A program made the position numbers and the translations under genes. This document shows positions 17,868-26,532 of a stretch of 64,000 bases of DNA, in pieces. Below the pieces are notes generated by a model. It had not been told where the DNA came from and searched no databases. It worked only from the letters and a program-made list of their open reading frames with translations. Origin of the DNA: Bdellovibrio svalbardensis (GTDB lineage: Bacteria; Bdellovibrionota; Bdellovibrionia; Bdellovibrionales; Bdellovibrionaceae); contig NZ_JANRMI010000004.1 in the NCBI RefSeq assembly GCF_029531655.1, positions 310,001 through 374,000 on the forward strand, read 5' to 3'. Position 1 is the stretch's first letter, and each line of letters begins with the position of its first letter.

Positions 17868-18698
17868 ATGAAAACTATATTCCGCATTCTTCTTCTGACT
17901 GCCACTCTGCTTTGCTCCGCTCTTTTGGAAAGTGCCCTTGCTGAGCAAGTGGATCTTCGCCCTCAACAAACCGAAGTTAAGAACCAGAAAAATCGCGACA
18001 CCTGCGCTTATTTTGCTGTCTCTGCATTGGTGGAAAGCACACTTAAGGGCTTCAATGGGAAAGAATACGACATCTCTGAAGAGTTCGAGGTGTTTCGCAA
18101 TAAAATCATTTATTCATGGCGCCCCGAAGTTGAGTTTGGAAATACCTACGAAGTTCTTCAGAATATGATCAAGGATGGATACGTATATTCCGAACTCAGT
18201 CTTCCTTATCAGGAAAAGAGCATCGACTTCACCAAGCCTTTGAGTGCTGGGGACGAAGCCTTCTTTGATTTACGAAAACAGAAGATCTCACGCACATCAT
18301 TTTTTAGCATGAAATTCAAACAACTCACTCAGATGTGGGTGCGCAAGCCTTGGTCTTTACAAGCCCTGGACGAGTTGAAACAAAAACGCTCCGTGGTTGT
18401 GACTCTGAAGGTGGCCCTTCCCTACGTGGATGATAAAAAGGGAACCTTTAGAATGAGCCCAGAGATCGACGCGGAATGCGCCAGCGGCAAGATTTCCTGC
18501 GGTGGCCATGCTGTTTTGCTTGTGGGATATGACAGTGAAAAGAAAGTCTTTCTATTCAAAAACTCCTGGGGAAATGAGTGGGGTAATCAAGGTTACGGCT
18601 ATGTGACCTTTGATCACGTGGACAACTATTCTGACCAGTTGTTGACTGCGTATTTTGACAAAATGTCCTACCCTATCGTGAGAGAAAGCGTTCAGTAA
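17868..18698 (+). CDS. Secreted papain-like (C1) cysteine protease
   Basis: A 276-residue protein with a signal peptide (about 1-26, ending ALA). The mature enzyme has the C1 layout: oxyanion Gln and catalytic Cys in KNQKNRDTCAYFAVSALVES, catalytic His in CGGHAVLLVGYD, and catalytic Asn in FKNSWGNEWGNQGYGYV. The prodomain is absent or very short, since the VDLRPQQTEVKNQ start of the mature domain follows the signal directly. It probably acts outside the cytoplasm on prey or environmental protein. The start has no normal ribosome binding site and an RNA hairpin lies just upstream. Confidence 0.9.
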   Translation: MKTIFRILLLTATLLCSALLESALAEQVDLRPQQTEVKNQKNRDTCAYFAVSALVESTLKGFNGKEYDISEEFEVFRNKIIYSWRPEVEFGNTYEVLQNMIKDGYVYSELSLPYQEKSIDFTKPLSAGDEAFFDLRKQKISRTSFFSMKFKQLTQMWVRKPWSLQALDELKQKRSVVVTLKVALPYVDDKKGTFRMSPEIDAECASGKISCGGHAVLLVGYDSEKKVFLFKNSWGNEWGNQGYGYVTFDHVDNYSDQLLTAYFDKMSYPIVRESVQ

Positions 18699-18712
18699 CT
18701 TAAAATAGGACG

Positions 18713-19372
18713 ATGGAACCAATGACAACTGAGACTCAATTCAATGAAAAAAAGTGGTTTGAGCTTTTCAGCAACAAAGCTCGCGTCATCTATCCTCATT
18801 CCGATCCTTCCCACGATTACCTGCATATTTTGCGAGTGGTCCATACCGCGAAGTCCTTATGTCTTGCTGAAAAAGCCAAGTGGGAGGTTGTCATGCCCGC
18901 GGCGTTCTTTCACGATTTCGTAAATATCCCAAAGGGCGACCCACGCCGTCCTTACGCCTCACGCATTTCCGCAGAAGCGGCATTGGAATATCTGCGCTCG
19001 GTTCACTATCCTGAAGAGTATTTCGAGGAAATCCGTCACGCCATCGAAGCGCATTCCTACAGCGCCAATATTAAAGCGGATACTCTTGAAGCAAAGATCG
19101 TACAAGACGCAGATCGCTTAGACAGCCTTGGAGCCATCGGCATCGCTCGTTGCTTTGCCACTTCGACGCTTATGAGTCGACCGTTTTATTCAGAGCAAGA
19201 TCCTTGGGCGACAGGCCGGGACCTGGATGACAAGAGCTTTGGTATCGATCACTTTTACACCAAGTTGTTTAACCTGGTTGAGCACCTGAATACCGAGACG
19301 GCAAAAAAAGAAGGCGAACATCGCGTCGCCTTCATCAAAACATATCTCGCACAAATTAAACGAGAGATTTAA
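18713..19372 (+). CDS. HD-domain phosphohydrolase, YedJ-like
   Basis: A 219-residue HD-superfamily metal-dependent phosphohydrolase. The metal ligands appear in order: His in SHDYLHILRV, the HD pair in AAFFHDFVN, His in IEAHSYS, and Asp in QDADRLDSLGAIGIAR. This matches uncharacterised YedJ-type hydrolases; the substrate is not known. The frame begins 14 nt after the protease gene with TAGGA before the ATG. Its stop overlaps that of the convergent MarR gene by four bases (TTAA). Confidence 0.87.
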   Translation: MEPMTTETQFNEKKWFELFSNKARVIYPHSDPSHDYLHILRVVHTAKSLCLAEKAKWEVVMPAAFFHDFVNIPKGDPRRPYASRISAEAALEYLRSVHYPEEYFEEIRHAIEAHSYSANIKADTLEAKIVQDADRLDSLGAIGIARCFATSTLMSRPFYSEQDPWATGRDLDDKSFGIDHFYTKLFNLVEHLNTETAKKEGEHRVAFIKTYLAQIKREI

Positions 19373-19875
19373 CTTTTATATTCGTCGAACATGGGAGCTA
19401 CTGAACCGTCGACGATTCCGGCTTTCTGAACGAACTCCTTCATGAGTTTCGCCAGAGCCACCGTTTTTTCATTTGGCATATTGAGCAAGGTCTCAATCAT
19501 ATCTTCCTGAAGAGCCCGTGGAATCTTCGCCAACTTCCCTGCACCTTCCTCCGTCAAAAACACCACCACCTTGCGGGAGTCTTGCTTCGACGTCGATCGT
19601 TGCACGAGCTTCTGTTCTTCAAGTTTTTTCACAACCACAGAGACCGAGCTTTGATGAGTCACTGTTCTATTGGCAAGTTCGTTGATGGACAAGCCCGGTT
19701 CGTCTTTGAGCTTCTTCAGCACAAAAACCTGCGCGGCACTCAGACCGAGATCTTTTTCAAACTGACTGGAAGAGACGCGAAGGGCTTTGAAGATATGACG
19801 GATATAATCCATAACCTCTCCAACTTCGGGGCGAATTTCAGGACTGCGATCGGCTACAGAATCATTATGCTTCAT
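19369..19875 (-). CDS. MarR family transcriptional regulator
   Basis: A 168-residue winged-helix regulator. The recognition region LSINELANRTVTHQSSVSVVVKKLEEQKLVQR is followed by the wing STSKQDSRKVVVFLTEEG, as in MarR proteins. N- and C-terminal helices supply the dimer interface. The start is placed at the ATG giving MKHNDSVADRS; an open frame extends 49 codons further but its sequence does not look like a MarR protein. The target is unknown; the pseudouridine synthase gene upstream on the same strand ends about 130 nt away. Confidence 0.87.
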   Translation of the reverse strand: MKHNDSVADRSPEIRPEVGEVMDYIRHIFKALRVSSSQFEKDLGLSAAQVFVLKKLKDEPGLSINELANRTVTHQSSVSVVVKKLEEQKLVQRSTSKQDSRKVVVFLTEEGAGKLAKIPRALQEDMIETLLNMPNEKTVALAKLMKEFVQKAGIVDGSVAPMFDEYKS

Positions 19876-20002
19876 GAATATTAATTTAGAACCATCGTTG
19901 AAATACAAGCAAGGCCATTTTTCCATGTGCTCACATACATGAAGTTTAACAAAGTGGCCAAAAAGAATAGTGCGATCATATTGAAAAAGTGGAAGCCCTT
20001 CT

Positions 20003-20695
20003 CTAAAGGGCTGGAATAACAATCTTCTTAGGCAGACTTAGAGCCTCTGCTCCAGGAGTCTGGGCGAAATCAATCGCGTAAGAGCGAAGCGCAATTGAAT
20101 CGTTACTTTTCCAACTCACCTTCGAGCCATACAGGGCGTCGCCCACAATCGGAAAACCATGGCGACTTAAATCGAAGCGCAATTGATGCGAGCGACCTGT
20201 AACCGGCTGTAGATCCCACTGTAGATAATGTTCGTTGTTGCTGTCGGACTCACCCAAATAGGTGACTAAGGTGAGGCTGGGTTTTCCTTGAGCATGCTCG
20301 TAGGCTCTGCGCTTTCCCCGTAACAAGCGGCTCTTCCACTCGAAATTCAAACCTGGTTGGAGCTCAATCGGTGTTCGAGGATTAGTGATGTTGCTGGGAA
20401 TATGCGCGAAGTCCTGTTTTGTCGTCAGTGCTCGGTAGGTCTTCTGCACCTGCTTCATCTCAAACCAGGCATTGGCTTTGCGATGAGCATCCGGATTTTT
20501 TGCATACATCACCAGACCAGATACTTCATAGTCCAAACGATGTACCGGATAAATTTGAATCTTGAGATGTTCTTGCAAAGCGGTGCCCAAACAAAGTCGA
20601 GCATCCTCTTCCTCAAAACGACTGGGCGTTGAAAGAACCCCACTGGGCTTATCACAAACCACAAAATGAGAATTCTCAAAAACGATCTCAATCAT
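20003..20695 (-). CDS. RluA family RNA pseudouridine synthase
   Basis: A 230-residue pseudouridine synthase of the RluA/TruC type. The catalytic Asp is in YPVHRLDYEVSGLVMYAK, and GRSHQLRFDLSRHGFPIVGDALYG is the other family signature. There is no S4 domain. The RNA target (rRNA or tRNA) cannot be told. The start codon overlaps the stop of rlmE in an ATGA, so the two RNA-modification genes are translationally coupled. Confidence 0.9.
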   Translation of the reverse strand: MIEIVFENSHFVVCDKPSGVLSTPSRFEEEDARLCLGTALQEHLKIQIYPVHRLDYEVSGLVMYAKNPDAHRKANAWFEMKQVQKTYRALTTKQDFAHIPSNITNPRTPIELQPGLNFEWKSRLLRGKRRAYEHAQGKPSLTLVTYLGESDSNNEHYLQWDLQPVTGRSHQLRFDLSRHGFPIVGDALYGSKVSWKSNDSIALRSYAIDFAQTPGAEALSLPKKIVIPAL

Positions 20696-21282
20696 TTCTT
20701 GCTGATCCCTACCAAGAAGATCTCTTTTGAAATTTTGCGAGTCGAATCGGGTTTCACCGCTTCACATTTTGCAAAACTTTTTTTGATTTCATCGCGAAGT
20801 TTACCGAAGTCGTCGCTGTGGAAGAGTTTGCAAACAAAATGGCCGTCCTTCTTCAAGAAACGTCTGGCAACATCCAAAGCCAACTCACAAAGCTCCATGG
20901 AGCGCGCCTGATCGGTCATGCGAATGCCCGTTGTTTTAGGGGCCATATCTGACATCACCAGATCAAAGGGCGGCTGAAAGCCATGCTCTTTGAAAATGTC
21001 CTCCAAATTCAAGTCACGCAAATCAGCCTGAATAAATACTGCATTATCCAGCTTCACAGTCACAGGGCTCAAATCCACACCCAACACCCGACCTCCTGGG
21101 CCGACCATTTTGGAAGCGTATTGAGACCAGGAACCTGGAGAGGCTCCCAAATCAAGAACTGTTTGATGAGGCCTAAAGATCTTGTATTTCTTGTCGATCT
21201 CTTCGAGCTTGAAAACAGAGCGGGCCGCAAAGCCCTCTTCTTTTGCTTTTCTGAAGTATCTATCGCGCGGATTGTAAGTCAT
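20692..21282 (-). CDS. rlmE: 23S rRNA 2'-O-ribose methyltransferase RlmE (FtsJ)
   Basis: A 196-residue FtsJ-type methyltransferase expected to methylate the ribose of U2552 (E. coli numbering) in 23S rRNA. The KDKE tetrad is in place: Lys in ARSVFKLEEID, Asp in VMSDMAP, Lys in FVCKLFHS and Glu in RKISKEIFLVG. The SAM loop is LDLGASPGSWSQYA. Length is normal. It leads a two-gene unit with the pseudouridine synthase. Confidence 0.94.
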   Translation of the reverse strand: MTYNPRDRYFRKAKEEGFAARSVFKLEEIDKKYKIFRPHQTVLDLGASPGSWSQYASKMVGPGGRVLGVDLSPVTVKLDNAVFIQADLRDLNLEDIFKEHGFQPPFDLVMSDMAPKTTGIRMTDQARSMELCELALDVARRFLKKDGHFVCKLFHSDDFGKLRDEIKKSFAKCEAVKPDSTRKISKEIFLVGISKK

Positions 21283-21385
21283 ATCCGTGGGTTATGTCGT
21301 GTTAAGCGCCCAAAGTCCAATACAAAGTTTTACATTCACTTTTGCGAAAGCCTATACTAGAAAAGATACACCTTTGGAGGCCACT

Positions 21386-21586
21386 TTGGACATTGTTCTC
21401 GCCATGAGTATTTTCTTTGTCGTCGTTACCATGATCTTTGTGGCGATTGCGTTCCTCATGCCGGAATTAATGGGTATCACAGGCAAAAAGGCCAAAAAGA
21501 TCATCGAAGACCAACGCGAACAAGGAGAGAAGCCGAAAAGTGATCCGGCTTCAGATCAAAAAGAAGAGTCTGAAAAAGAGCTATAA
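21386..21586 (+). CDS. Small single-pass membrane protein with PExxGITGKxA motif
   Basis: A 66-residue protein: one membrane helix (about residues 3-25), then MPELMGITGKKAKKI, then a charged Glu/Lys/Ser-rich tail. The start is a TTG at 21386, with GGAGG at 21376-21380 five nucleotides before it; a longer frame has no ribosome binding site. I do not recognise the family, but a second protein in this window (44056..44232) shares the layout and the PExxGITGKxA motif. The gene converges on the MFS gene with a 6-nt overlap. Function unknown. Confidence 0.7.
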   Translation: MDIVLAMSIFFVVVTMIFVAIAFLMPELMGITGKKAKKIIEDQREQGEKPKSDPASDQKEESEKEL

Positions 21587-22837
21587 GGCCGCGCGAGGCT
21601 CTTTAACCTTCGCCAAGAGCCAGCCGCCGCTTATAAACAGAATTAACAAGCCAACCATTCCCAGCCTTGAATTGCCCGTCACTGTGACTCCCACTGCCAC
21701 AACTAAAGGGCCCAAAATCGAAGCAAAGCGGCCGACCAAATTGAATAAGCCAAAGTATTCTCCACTTTGTTCTTTAGGGGCCATTCGCGCAAACAAGCTT
21801 CGACTGAGTGCCTGCACTCCCCCTTGAACCATCCCAATGACCATCGCCAACAAATAGAAATGCCATGCCTGACTCATCATAGTTGCGGCGATCACGGTCA
21901 CACCGTAAATACCGATACAAAACAAAATGGGCCCTTTGGTCCCCCAGCGCTTGGTCACGGTCCCGAAATAATAGGCGCAAGGGAATCCGATAAACTGAGT
22001 GATCAAGAGTGCTGCGATCAGGTCTTTGGATTCCAAACCAATCGCCATTCCGAAATCAACAGCCATCGTCATCACGGTATAGACACCGTCGATATAAAGC
22101 CAATAGGCCACCATATAAGTCAGTAGATTTTTCTCATGCAAAAGCTCTTTAAAGGTCACCCGCAAAGTGCGCACACTCTGAGCGGTTAACTTCCAAATGC
22201 TGTCTTTGGAAATCACTGTCTCGGGCTCTGGGACATTTTTGGCCAGCGGATAAGAAAAGACAAACCACCACAAAGCCACACTCAGAAAAGAAACCTGCAC
22301 GCCCTGGATACCATCGCGTAAGCCAAACCATGAAGGATTCAGATACATCAACACATTAATCAAAAACAAAATCCCGCCGCCCAGATATCCCAATGAATAA
22401 CCCAGCGCCGAGGCATAATCCAAATCACCGACGTCCGCGACAAAAGGCAAGAGGGCTTCATAGAAAACACAGCTGGCATTAAATGCCATCATCGCAATCC
22501 CGTAGGCAATGATCGCACTCCACCAATCTCCGGCTGGAATGAAAGACATCCATGCACAAGAAAAAACACCAACAACCATAAAAACCAGGCACAAAAGTTT
22601 TTTAAAACCACGAAGATCGGCGATCACACCCAAGGTTGGACTGAGTAACGCGACAATGAGACTTGAAACAGAGATCGCAGTTCCCAGGCGAGCGGTGGTT
22701 GTCACGGCATCAGCACCCTGGCTCCAAAAGCTCTTAAAGAATACGGGAAAAAATCCCGCCATCACTGTGGTTGAATAAGTGCTGTTCGCCCAGTCATAAA
22801 GGGCCCAACTAAAGATTTTCTTTTTCTTTGGATCCAT
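21581..22837 (-). CDS. MFS transporter, UMF1/Atg22-like
   Basis: A 418-residue inner-membrane carrier with about 12 hydrophobic helices. The N-terminus KKIFSWALYDWANSTYSTTVMAGFFPVFFKSFW is the hallmark of the UMF1 (Atg22-like) branch of the major facilitator superfamily, with a GVIADLRGFKK loop between helices 2 and 3. Substrate unknown; yeast Atg22 exports amino acids from the vacuole. The ATG at 22837 follows AGGGACGGGA and is preferred to the ATG at 22876. It overlaps the end of potC and is likely part of that transcript. Confidence 0.88.
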   Translation of the reverse strand: MDPKKKKIFSWALYDWANSTYSTTVMAGFFPVFFKSFWSQGADAVTTTARLGTAISVSSLIVALLSPTLGVIADLRGFKKLLCLVFMVVGVFSCAWMSFIPAGDWWSAIIAYGIAMMAFNASCVFYEALLPFVADVGDLDYASALGYSLGYLGGGILFLINVLMYLNPSWFGLRDGIQGVQVSFLSVALWWFVFSYPLAKNVPEPETVISKDSIWKLTAQSVRTLRVTFKELLHEKNLLTYMVAYWLYIDGVYTVMTMAVDFGMAIGLESKDLIAALLITQFIGFPCAYYFGTVTKRWGTKGPILFCIGIYGVTVIAATMMSQAWHFYLLAMVIGMVQGGVQALSRSLFARMAPKEQSGEYFGLFNLVGRFASILGPLVVAVGVTVTGNSRLGMVGLLILFISGGWLLAKVKEPRAAL

Positions 22838-23654
22838 TCCCGTCCCTGCTTTTCTTGCTTTCTCCAAAGAGAACATAGAAAGAAGGCGAACGGAAGAGGA
22901 AAATCAACACGAACAAAGTCATTAAAAACATCAGGCTGGATAAGGCATTCAGCTTGGGACTAACCCCCATCTTCATCGCCGTATAGAGTTTCACTGGCAA
23001 GGTATCCTGCCCCACACCGTTTACAAAGTAGGTGATCAAAAAATCATCGAAGGACAGCAAAAAGCTCAAGATAAAACCACCTACAATGGCTGGCTTCAGA
23101 AGCGGCAAAATCACGGTTCGTAAGACCGTCCACTCACCCGCCCCTAAATCCCTTGCTGCATCTTCCAACGAAGAATCCAAGGTCACCAGGCGAGAGTTCA
23201 CCGTCATCATCACATAAGAAAGCGAAAAACTCACATGGGCAATAATCACCGTCTGCAAACCCATTTCCATTTTCAAAACGAAAAACCAGGAAAGCAAAGA
23301 AAGAGCAAAAACAATTTCCGGGAAGATTAAGGAGACCATCGACAGCCCTTCCATCACTCCACGCAAACGAGAACTGCTGCGATAAAGTCCCACCGCGGCG
23401 GCTGTTCCCAACAGGGTTGAAAGCACACTGGAGAACAAACCCACGAGGAGGCTGTTTTTTAAGGCTCCCATCAGATTATCGTCCGCGAATACCTCAACAA
23501 ACCAATGCAAAGTCGCAGAGACCTGTCCTTCTTTCACTTCTAAGAACGATCCCATTAACATCACTGCTATCGGCAGATAAAGAAGAGCAAGCACAACCCA
23601 CAACAAAATCTTCGCAGATAAGGGTGCCGCTGGCCGAGAACGTTCATGCGCCAT
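22809..23654 (-). CDS. potC: Spermidine/putrescine ABC transporter permease PotC
   Basis: A 281-residue inner-membrane permease with six hydrophobic helices and the cytoplasmic EAA loop LEDAARDLGAGEWTVLRTVILPLLKPA that docks on the ATPase. The sequence fits the PotC/PotI branch. The start is set at an ATG preceded by ACGGAG; it overlaps the end of potB by 11 nt. It works with PotA, PotB and the divergently encoded PotD. Confidence 0.88.
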   Translation of the reverse strand: MAHERSRPAAPLSAKILLWVVLALLYLPIAVMLMGSFLEVKEGQVSATLHWFVEVFADDNLMGALKNSLLVGLFSSVLSTLLGTAAAVGLYRSSSRLRGVMEGLSMVSLIFPEIVFALSLLSWFFVLKMEMGLQTVIIAHVSFSLSYVMMTVNSRLVTLDSSLEDAARDLGAGEWTVLRTVILPLLKPAIVGGFILSFLLSFDDFLITYFVNGVGQDTLPVKLYTAMKMGVSPKLNALSSLMFLMTLFVLIFLFRSPSFYVLFGESKKSRDGNGSKEKENL

Positions 23655-24504
23655 GCTTGGCTCCGTTCTTTCGGTAATAAATAAAAACAATCATCAACAG
23701 CAGGGAAATCATCAACACCGACAATGCGGATCCCAAAGGCCAATTGCGAGATTTCAAAAATTCCTCTGTGATCAGATTTCCATAAAGCATATTCTTTGCG
23801 CCGCCCAAAAGATCCGGGATCACATACTCCCCCAAGGAGGGAATAAAAACCAGAAGGGCCCCACTGGTCAAAGCTTTGCGCAAATTCGGCAAAATCACAG
23901 AGACCAAAATCTTCCAGGGCCCCGCACCCAAATCCTGCGCCGCTTCGACCAATGAGAAATCAAATTTCTCAAAGGCACCGTATAAAGGCAGCACCATGAA
24001 AGGCAAATAGGTTGTCACCATTCCATAAAACACCAAGAATTTATTCTGGCTTAATACAAAAGGGTCAAAACTCACCCCAAGGCTTGTTAACACAACTTGC
24101 AATGGTCCTTCGTAGCCCACAAACACACGAAGAGCATAAATGCGAATGACTAAGTTCGTAAGAAAGGGCAAGGCCACAGCACAAACATAAAAATGCCGAT
24201 GGCTCGCCGGGGCCGCACTCATCGCCCACGACATAAGAATTCCCAAAACGGCACAGCTTAATGTGGTCAGAAAGGCCAACTTCAAACTTTCAAAAAGAAT
24301 TCCAAGATAAGACAACGAGAAGGCGCGACTGTAGTTCTCCACGGTCCACGTCCACTCGATTCCGCCATAAGTACCGCGAGTGGCAAGGCTCACCGCCGCC
24401 ACAATTAATAGAGGTACTAAAATAAAAAAACCGAACCACAACAAAGTAGGAAAGGCCAACGAGATTCTGGAGTGGCTTTCGGAAAGAGGCCCATGCGATT
24501 TCAT
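23644..24504 (-). CDS. potB: Spermidine/putrescine ABC transporter permease PotB
   Basis: A 286-residue inner-membrane permease with six helices. The EAA loop is VEAAQDLGAGPWKILVSVILPNLRKA, and the NLVIRIYALRV segment is typical of PotB/PotH. It shares one base with the end of potA (TAATG), so translation is coupled to the ATPase gene. Confidence 0.88.
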   Translation of the reverse strand: MKSHGPLSESHSRISLAFPTLLWFGFFILVPLLIVAAVSLATRGTYGGIEWTWTVENYSRAFSLSYLGILFESLKLAFLTTLSCAVLGILMSWAMSAAPASHRHFYVCAVALPFLTNLVIRIYALRVFVGYEGPLQVVLTSLGVSFDPFVLSQNKFLVFYGMVTTYLPFMVLPLYGAFEKFDFSLVEAAQDLGAGPWKILVSVILPNLRKALTSGALLVFIPSLGEYVIPDLLGGAKNMLYGNLITEEFLKSRNWPLGSALSVLMISLLLMIVFIYYRKNGAKHGA

Positions 24505-25445
24505 TAGTCGCGATTTTCCAAAGTTTTAGAATCGATCTTTAAATCCAAAACCTGAGCATCATGAATTTGTGAATCCAGACGATTAAAAACCATTGCTTTA
24601 CGAACATAGGTATCCAAGCTCATCCCCAGGCGAATTTGTTCGGAAGGGATATTAAATCGTCCCCGTACCAAACTGCCATCACTCAGCCGAACTGTCGCCA
24701 GATCTTGACTGATTTCGACCAACTCCCCTTGCAACAAACTCGTTGTCCCCAAAAACTGGGACGCAAAAATGGTCTCTGGATTTTCATAGATCTCACGCGG
24801 AGAATTGACCTGCACCAACTCGCCCTTATTCATAATCCCAATCCGATCTGAAAGCGCCAAGGCCTCTTCCTGATCGTGGGTCACATAAATAAAGGTCAGA
24901 CCCAACTTTTGTTGTAAAGCGCGCAGTTCTTTTTGCATATGTTCGCGCAGTTTTTGATCCAAGGCAGACAGTGGCTCATCCAAAAGCAAAACTTTAGGAC
25001 GATTCACCAATGCGCGTGCAATGGCTATGCGCTGGGCCTGCCCGCCCGACAAGGTCTCAGGGCGGCGATCACGAAATTCAGACATTTCAACCAGAGCCAG
25101 GACTTCAGCAATCCGTCCTTCAATTTCGTTCTTGGACAATTTCTTGAGTTTGAGGCCATAAGCAATGTTCTCTTCCACAGTAAGATGTGGGAACAGGGCA
25201 TACTTTTGAAAAACCATATTGAAAGGTCTTTGCGCGGCACTCAGCTGATCCACACGCTCGCCATTTAGAACGATCCTGCCTTCTGTCGCCGACTCCAAGC
25301 CGGCGATAATACGCAAAAGTGTTGTCTTTCCACAGCCACTGGGCCCCAGGAGCGAAAAGAACTCCCCTTCGCCAATAGAAAGATTCACAGCCTTTAAGGC
25401 TGTTTGACTCGAAAAACTTTTGCCGATATTTAGAAGTTCAAGCAT
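24504..25445 (-). CDS. potA: Spermidine/putrescine ABC transporter ATPase PotA
   Basis: A 313-residue ABC ATPase. Walker A is GPSGCGKTT, the Q-loop follows in MVFQKYALFPHLTVEENI, the signature is LSGGQAQRIAIARAL and Walker B is VLLLDEPLSALD, with the H-loop in YVTHDQEEAL. A C-terminal TOBE-like regulatory domain (about 240-313) completes it. It powers the PotBC channel. Only 28 nt separate its start from the divergent potD, so both promoters must reach into the opposite gene. Confidence 0.92.
   Translation of the reverse strand: MLELLNIGKSFSSQTALKAVNLSIGEGEFFSLLGPSGCGKTTLLRIIAGLESATEGRIVLNGERVDQLSAAQRPFNMVFQKYALFPHLTVEENIAYGLKLKKLSKNEIEGRIAEVLALVEMSEFRDRRPETLSGGQAQRIAIARALVNRPKVLLLDEPLSALDQKLREHMQKELRALQQKLGLTFIYVTHDQEEALALSDRIGIMNKGELVQVNSPREIYENPETIFASQFLGTTSLLQGELVEISQDLATVRLSDGSLVRGRFNIPSEQIRLGMSLDTYVRKAMVFNRLDSQIHDAQVLDLKIDSKTLENRD
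25404..25432 (+). promoter_or_regulatory. Candidate sigma70-type promoter for potD inside potA
   Basis: TTGACT (25404-25409), a 17-nt spacer and TATTTA (25427-25432) would start transcription near 25439, about 35 nt before the potD ATG. The elements lie within the first codons of the divergent potA. Confidence 0.55.
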
Positions 25446-25451
25446 GCCTTA

Positions 25452-25480
25452 ACAATAAGAAGGAAATGAAAAAATGTCGA
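25452..25480 (-). promoter_or_regulatory. Candidate promoter for potABC overlapping the potD start
   Basis: On the minus strand TCGACA and TATTGT are separated by 17 nt. The start point would fall at or next to the potA ATG, giving a nearly leaderless message. The -10 match is only moderate. Confidence 0.3.
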
Positions 25481-26532
25481 GAATATTGATGTCCCTCTTT
25501 GCCTGCACATTGCTTTTCGCAGCTTGCACAAAGAAAACCAGCGAGAACACAGCCACAGCACCCAAAGAAGAACAAGTTGTGAACTTGTCAATCTGGGGCA
25601 ACTATCTGTCGCCGGAAATGCAAGCAAAGTTCGAGAAAGAAACAGGGCTCAAACTCAACATCTCCAATTACTCTTCCAGTGAAGAGCTGCTGGCGAAAGT
25701 ACAGATGGGATCTTCCGGCATTGATGTCGCCGTACCCTCTGATTACATGGTCGATATCATGATCAAAATGAATTTATTAGAGCCTTTGAAAGCTGAACTT
25801 ATTCCCAATAAAGCTCTGCTCTCACCGCAGTTCTTGGCACAAAGCTATGACAAGGAAAATAAGTTTTCATTACCCTATACATGGACGACGATGGGAATCG
25901 CTGTGAATCGCAGCCTCTACAAGGGCTCTCTTAAGTCGTGGAAAGAGTTATACAATAATTCCGACCTCAAGGGAAAATTCGCCCTGCTCGATGATGTCAG
26001 AGAAACCATTGGCTCAGCCATGATTGCTAACGGCGCCAGCGTGAACAGCACCAATCCGGCTGAATTAGCGAAGGCCAAAGCCACACTTCTGGGGGCCAAA
26101 AAGAACGTGAAGATGTTTACATCAGACACTGTTGATATTTTGAAAAACAAAGAAGTGGTCGCAGCTCAAGCTTACTCATCAGATGCTCTTCAAGCGGCAA
26201 TGCAGAATAAAGATATCGAGTACTTCATTCCTGAAGAAGGTGGCACGATTGCCATCGACAATCTGGTGATCATCAGAGGCTCAAAGCACCCTGAGGCGGC
26301 TCACAAGCTTGTGAACTTCCTCATCAGTCAGGAAGCCGACCTTAACAAGGTTCAAGTCATTCGTGGTGGCCCGGTTCTTAAGGGCACTCAAGAAAAACTG
26401 CCTCAGGATCTGCAAGCCAATAAAAGTCTCTTTCCGGAAGCCAAAGTCATGAAGAAACTCGAAGCTATTCATGACTTGGGAGACAAGAACAAACTTTGGG
26501 AAGAGCTGTGGACTGAGATTAAAACTCACTAG
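25474..26532 (+). CDS. potD: Spermidine/putrescine-binding lipoprotein PotD
   Basis: A 352-residue substrate-binding lipoprotein for polyamine uptake. The signal peptide ends LFAAC with lipid-modified Cys18, so the protein should be membrane anchored rather than free in the periplasm. The mature part begins VNLSIWGNYLSPEM and contains GIDVAVPSDYMVDIM and LPYTWTTMGIAVN, as in PotD/PotF. It is transcribed away from potABC, unlike the single potABCD operon of E. coli. The stop overlaps the next, convergent gene by four bases (CTAG). Confidence 0.9.
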   Translation: MSRILMSLFACTLLFAACTKKTSENTATAPKEEQVVNLSIWGNYLSPEMQAKFEKETGLKLNISNYSSSEELLAKVQMGSSGIDVAVPSDYMVDIMIKMNLLEPLKAELIPNKALLSPQFLAQSYDKENKFSLPYTWTTMGIAVNRSLYKGSLKSWKELYNNSDLKGKFALLDDVRETIGSAMIANGASVNSTNPAELAKAKATLLGAKKNVKMFTSDTVDILKNKEVVAAQAYSSDALQAAMQNKDIEYFIPEEGGTIAIDNLVIIRGSKHPEAAHKLVNFLISQEADLNKVQVIRGGPVLKGTQEKLPQDLQANKSLFPEAKVMKKLEAIHDLGDKNKLWEELWTEIKTH

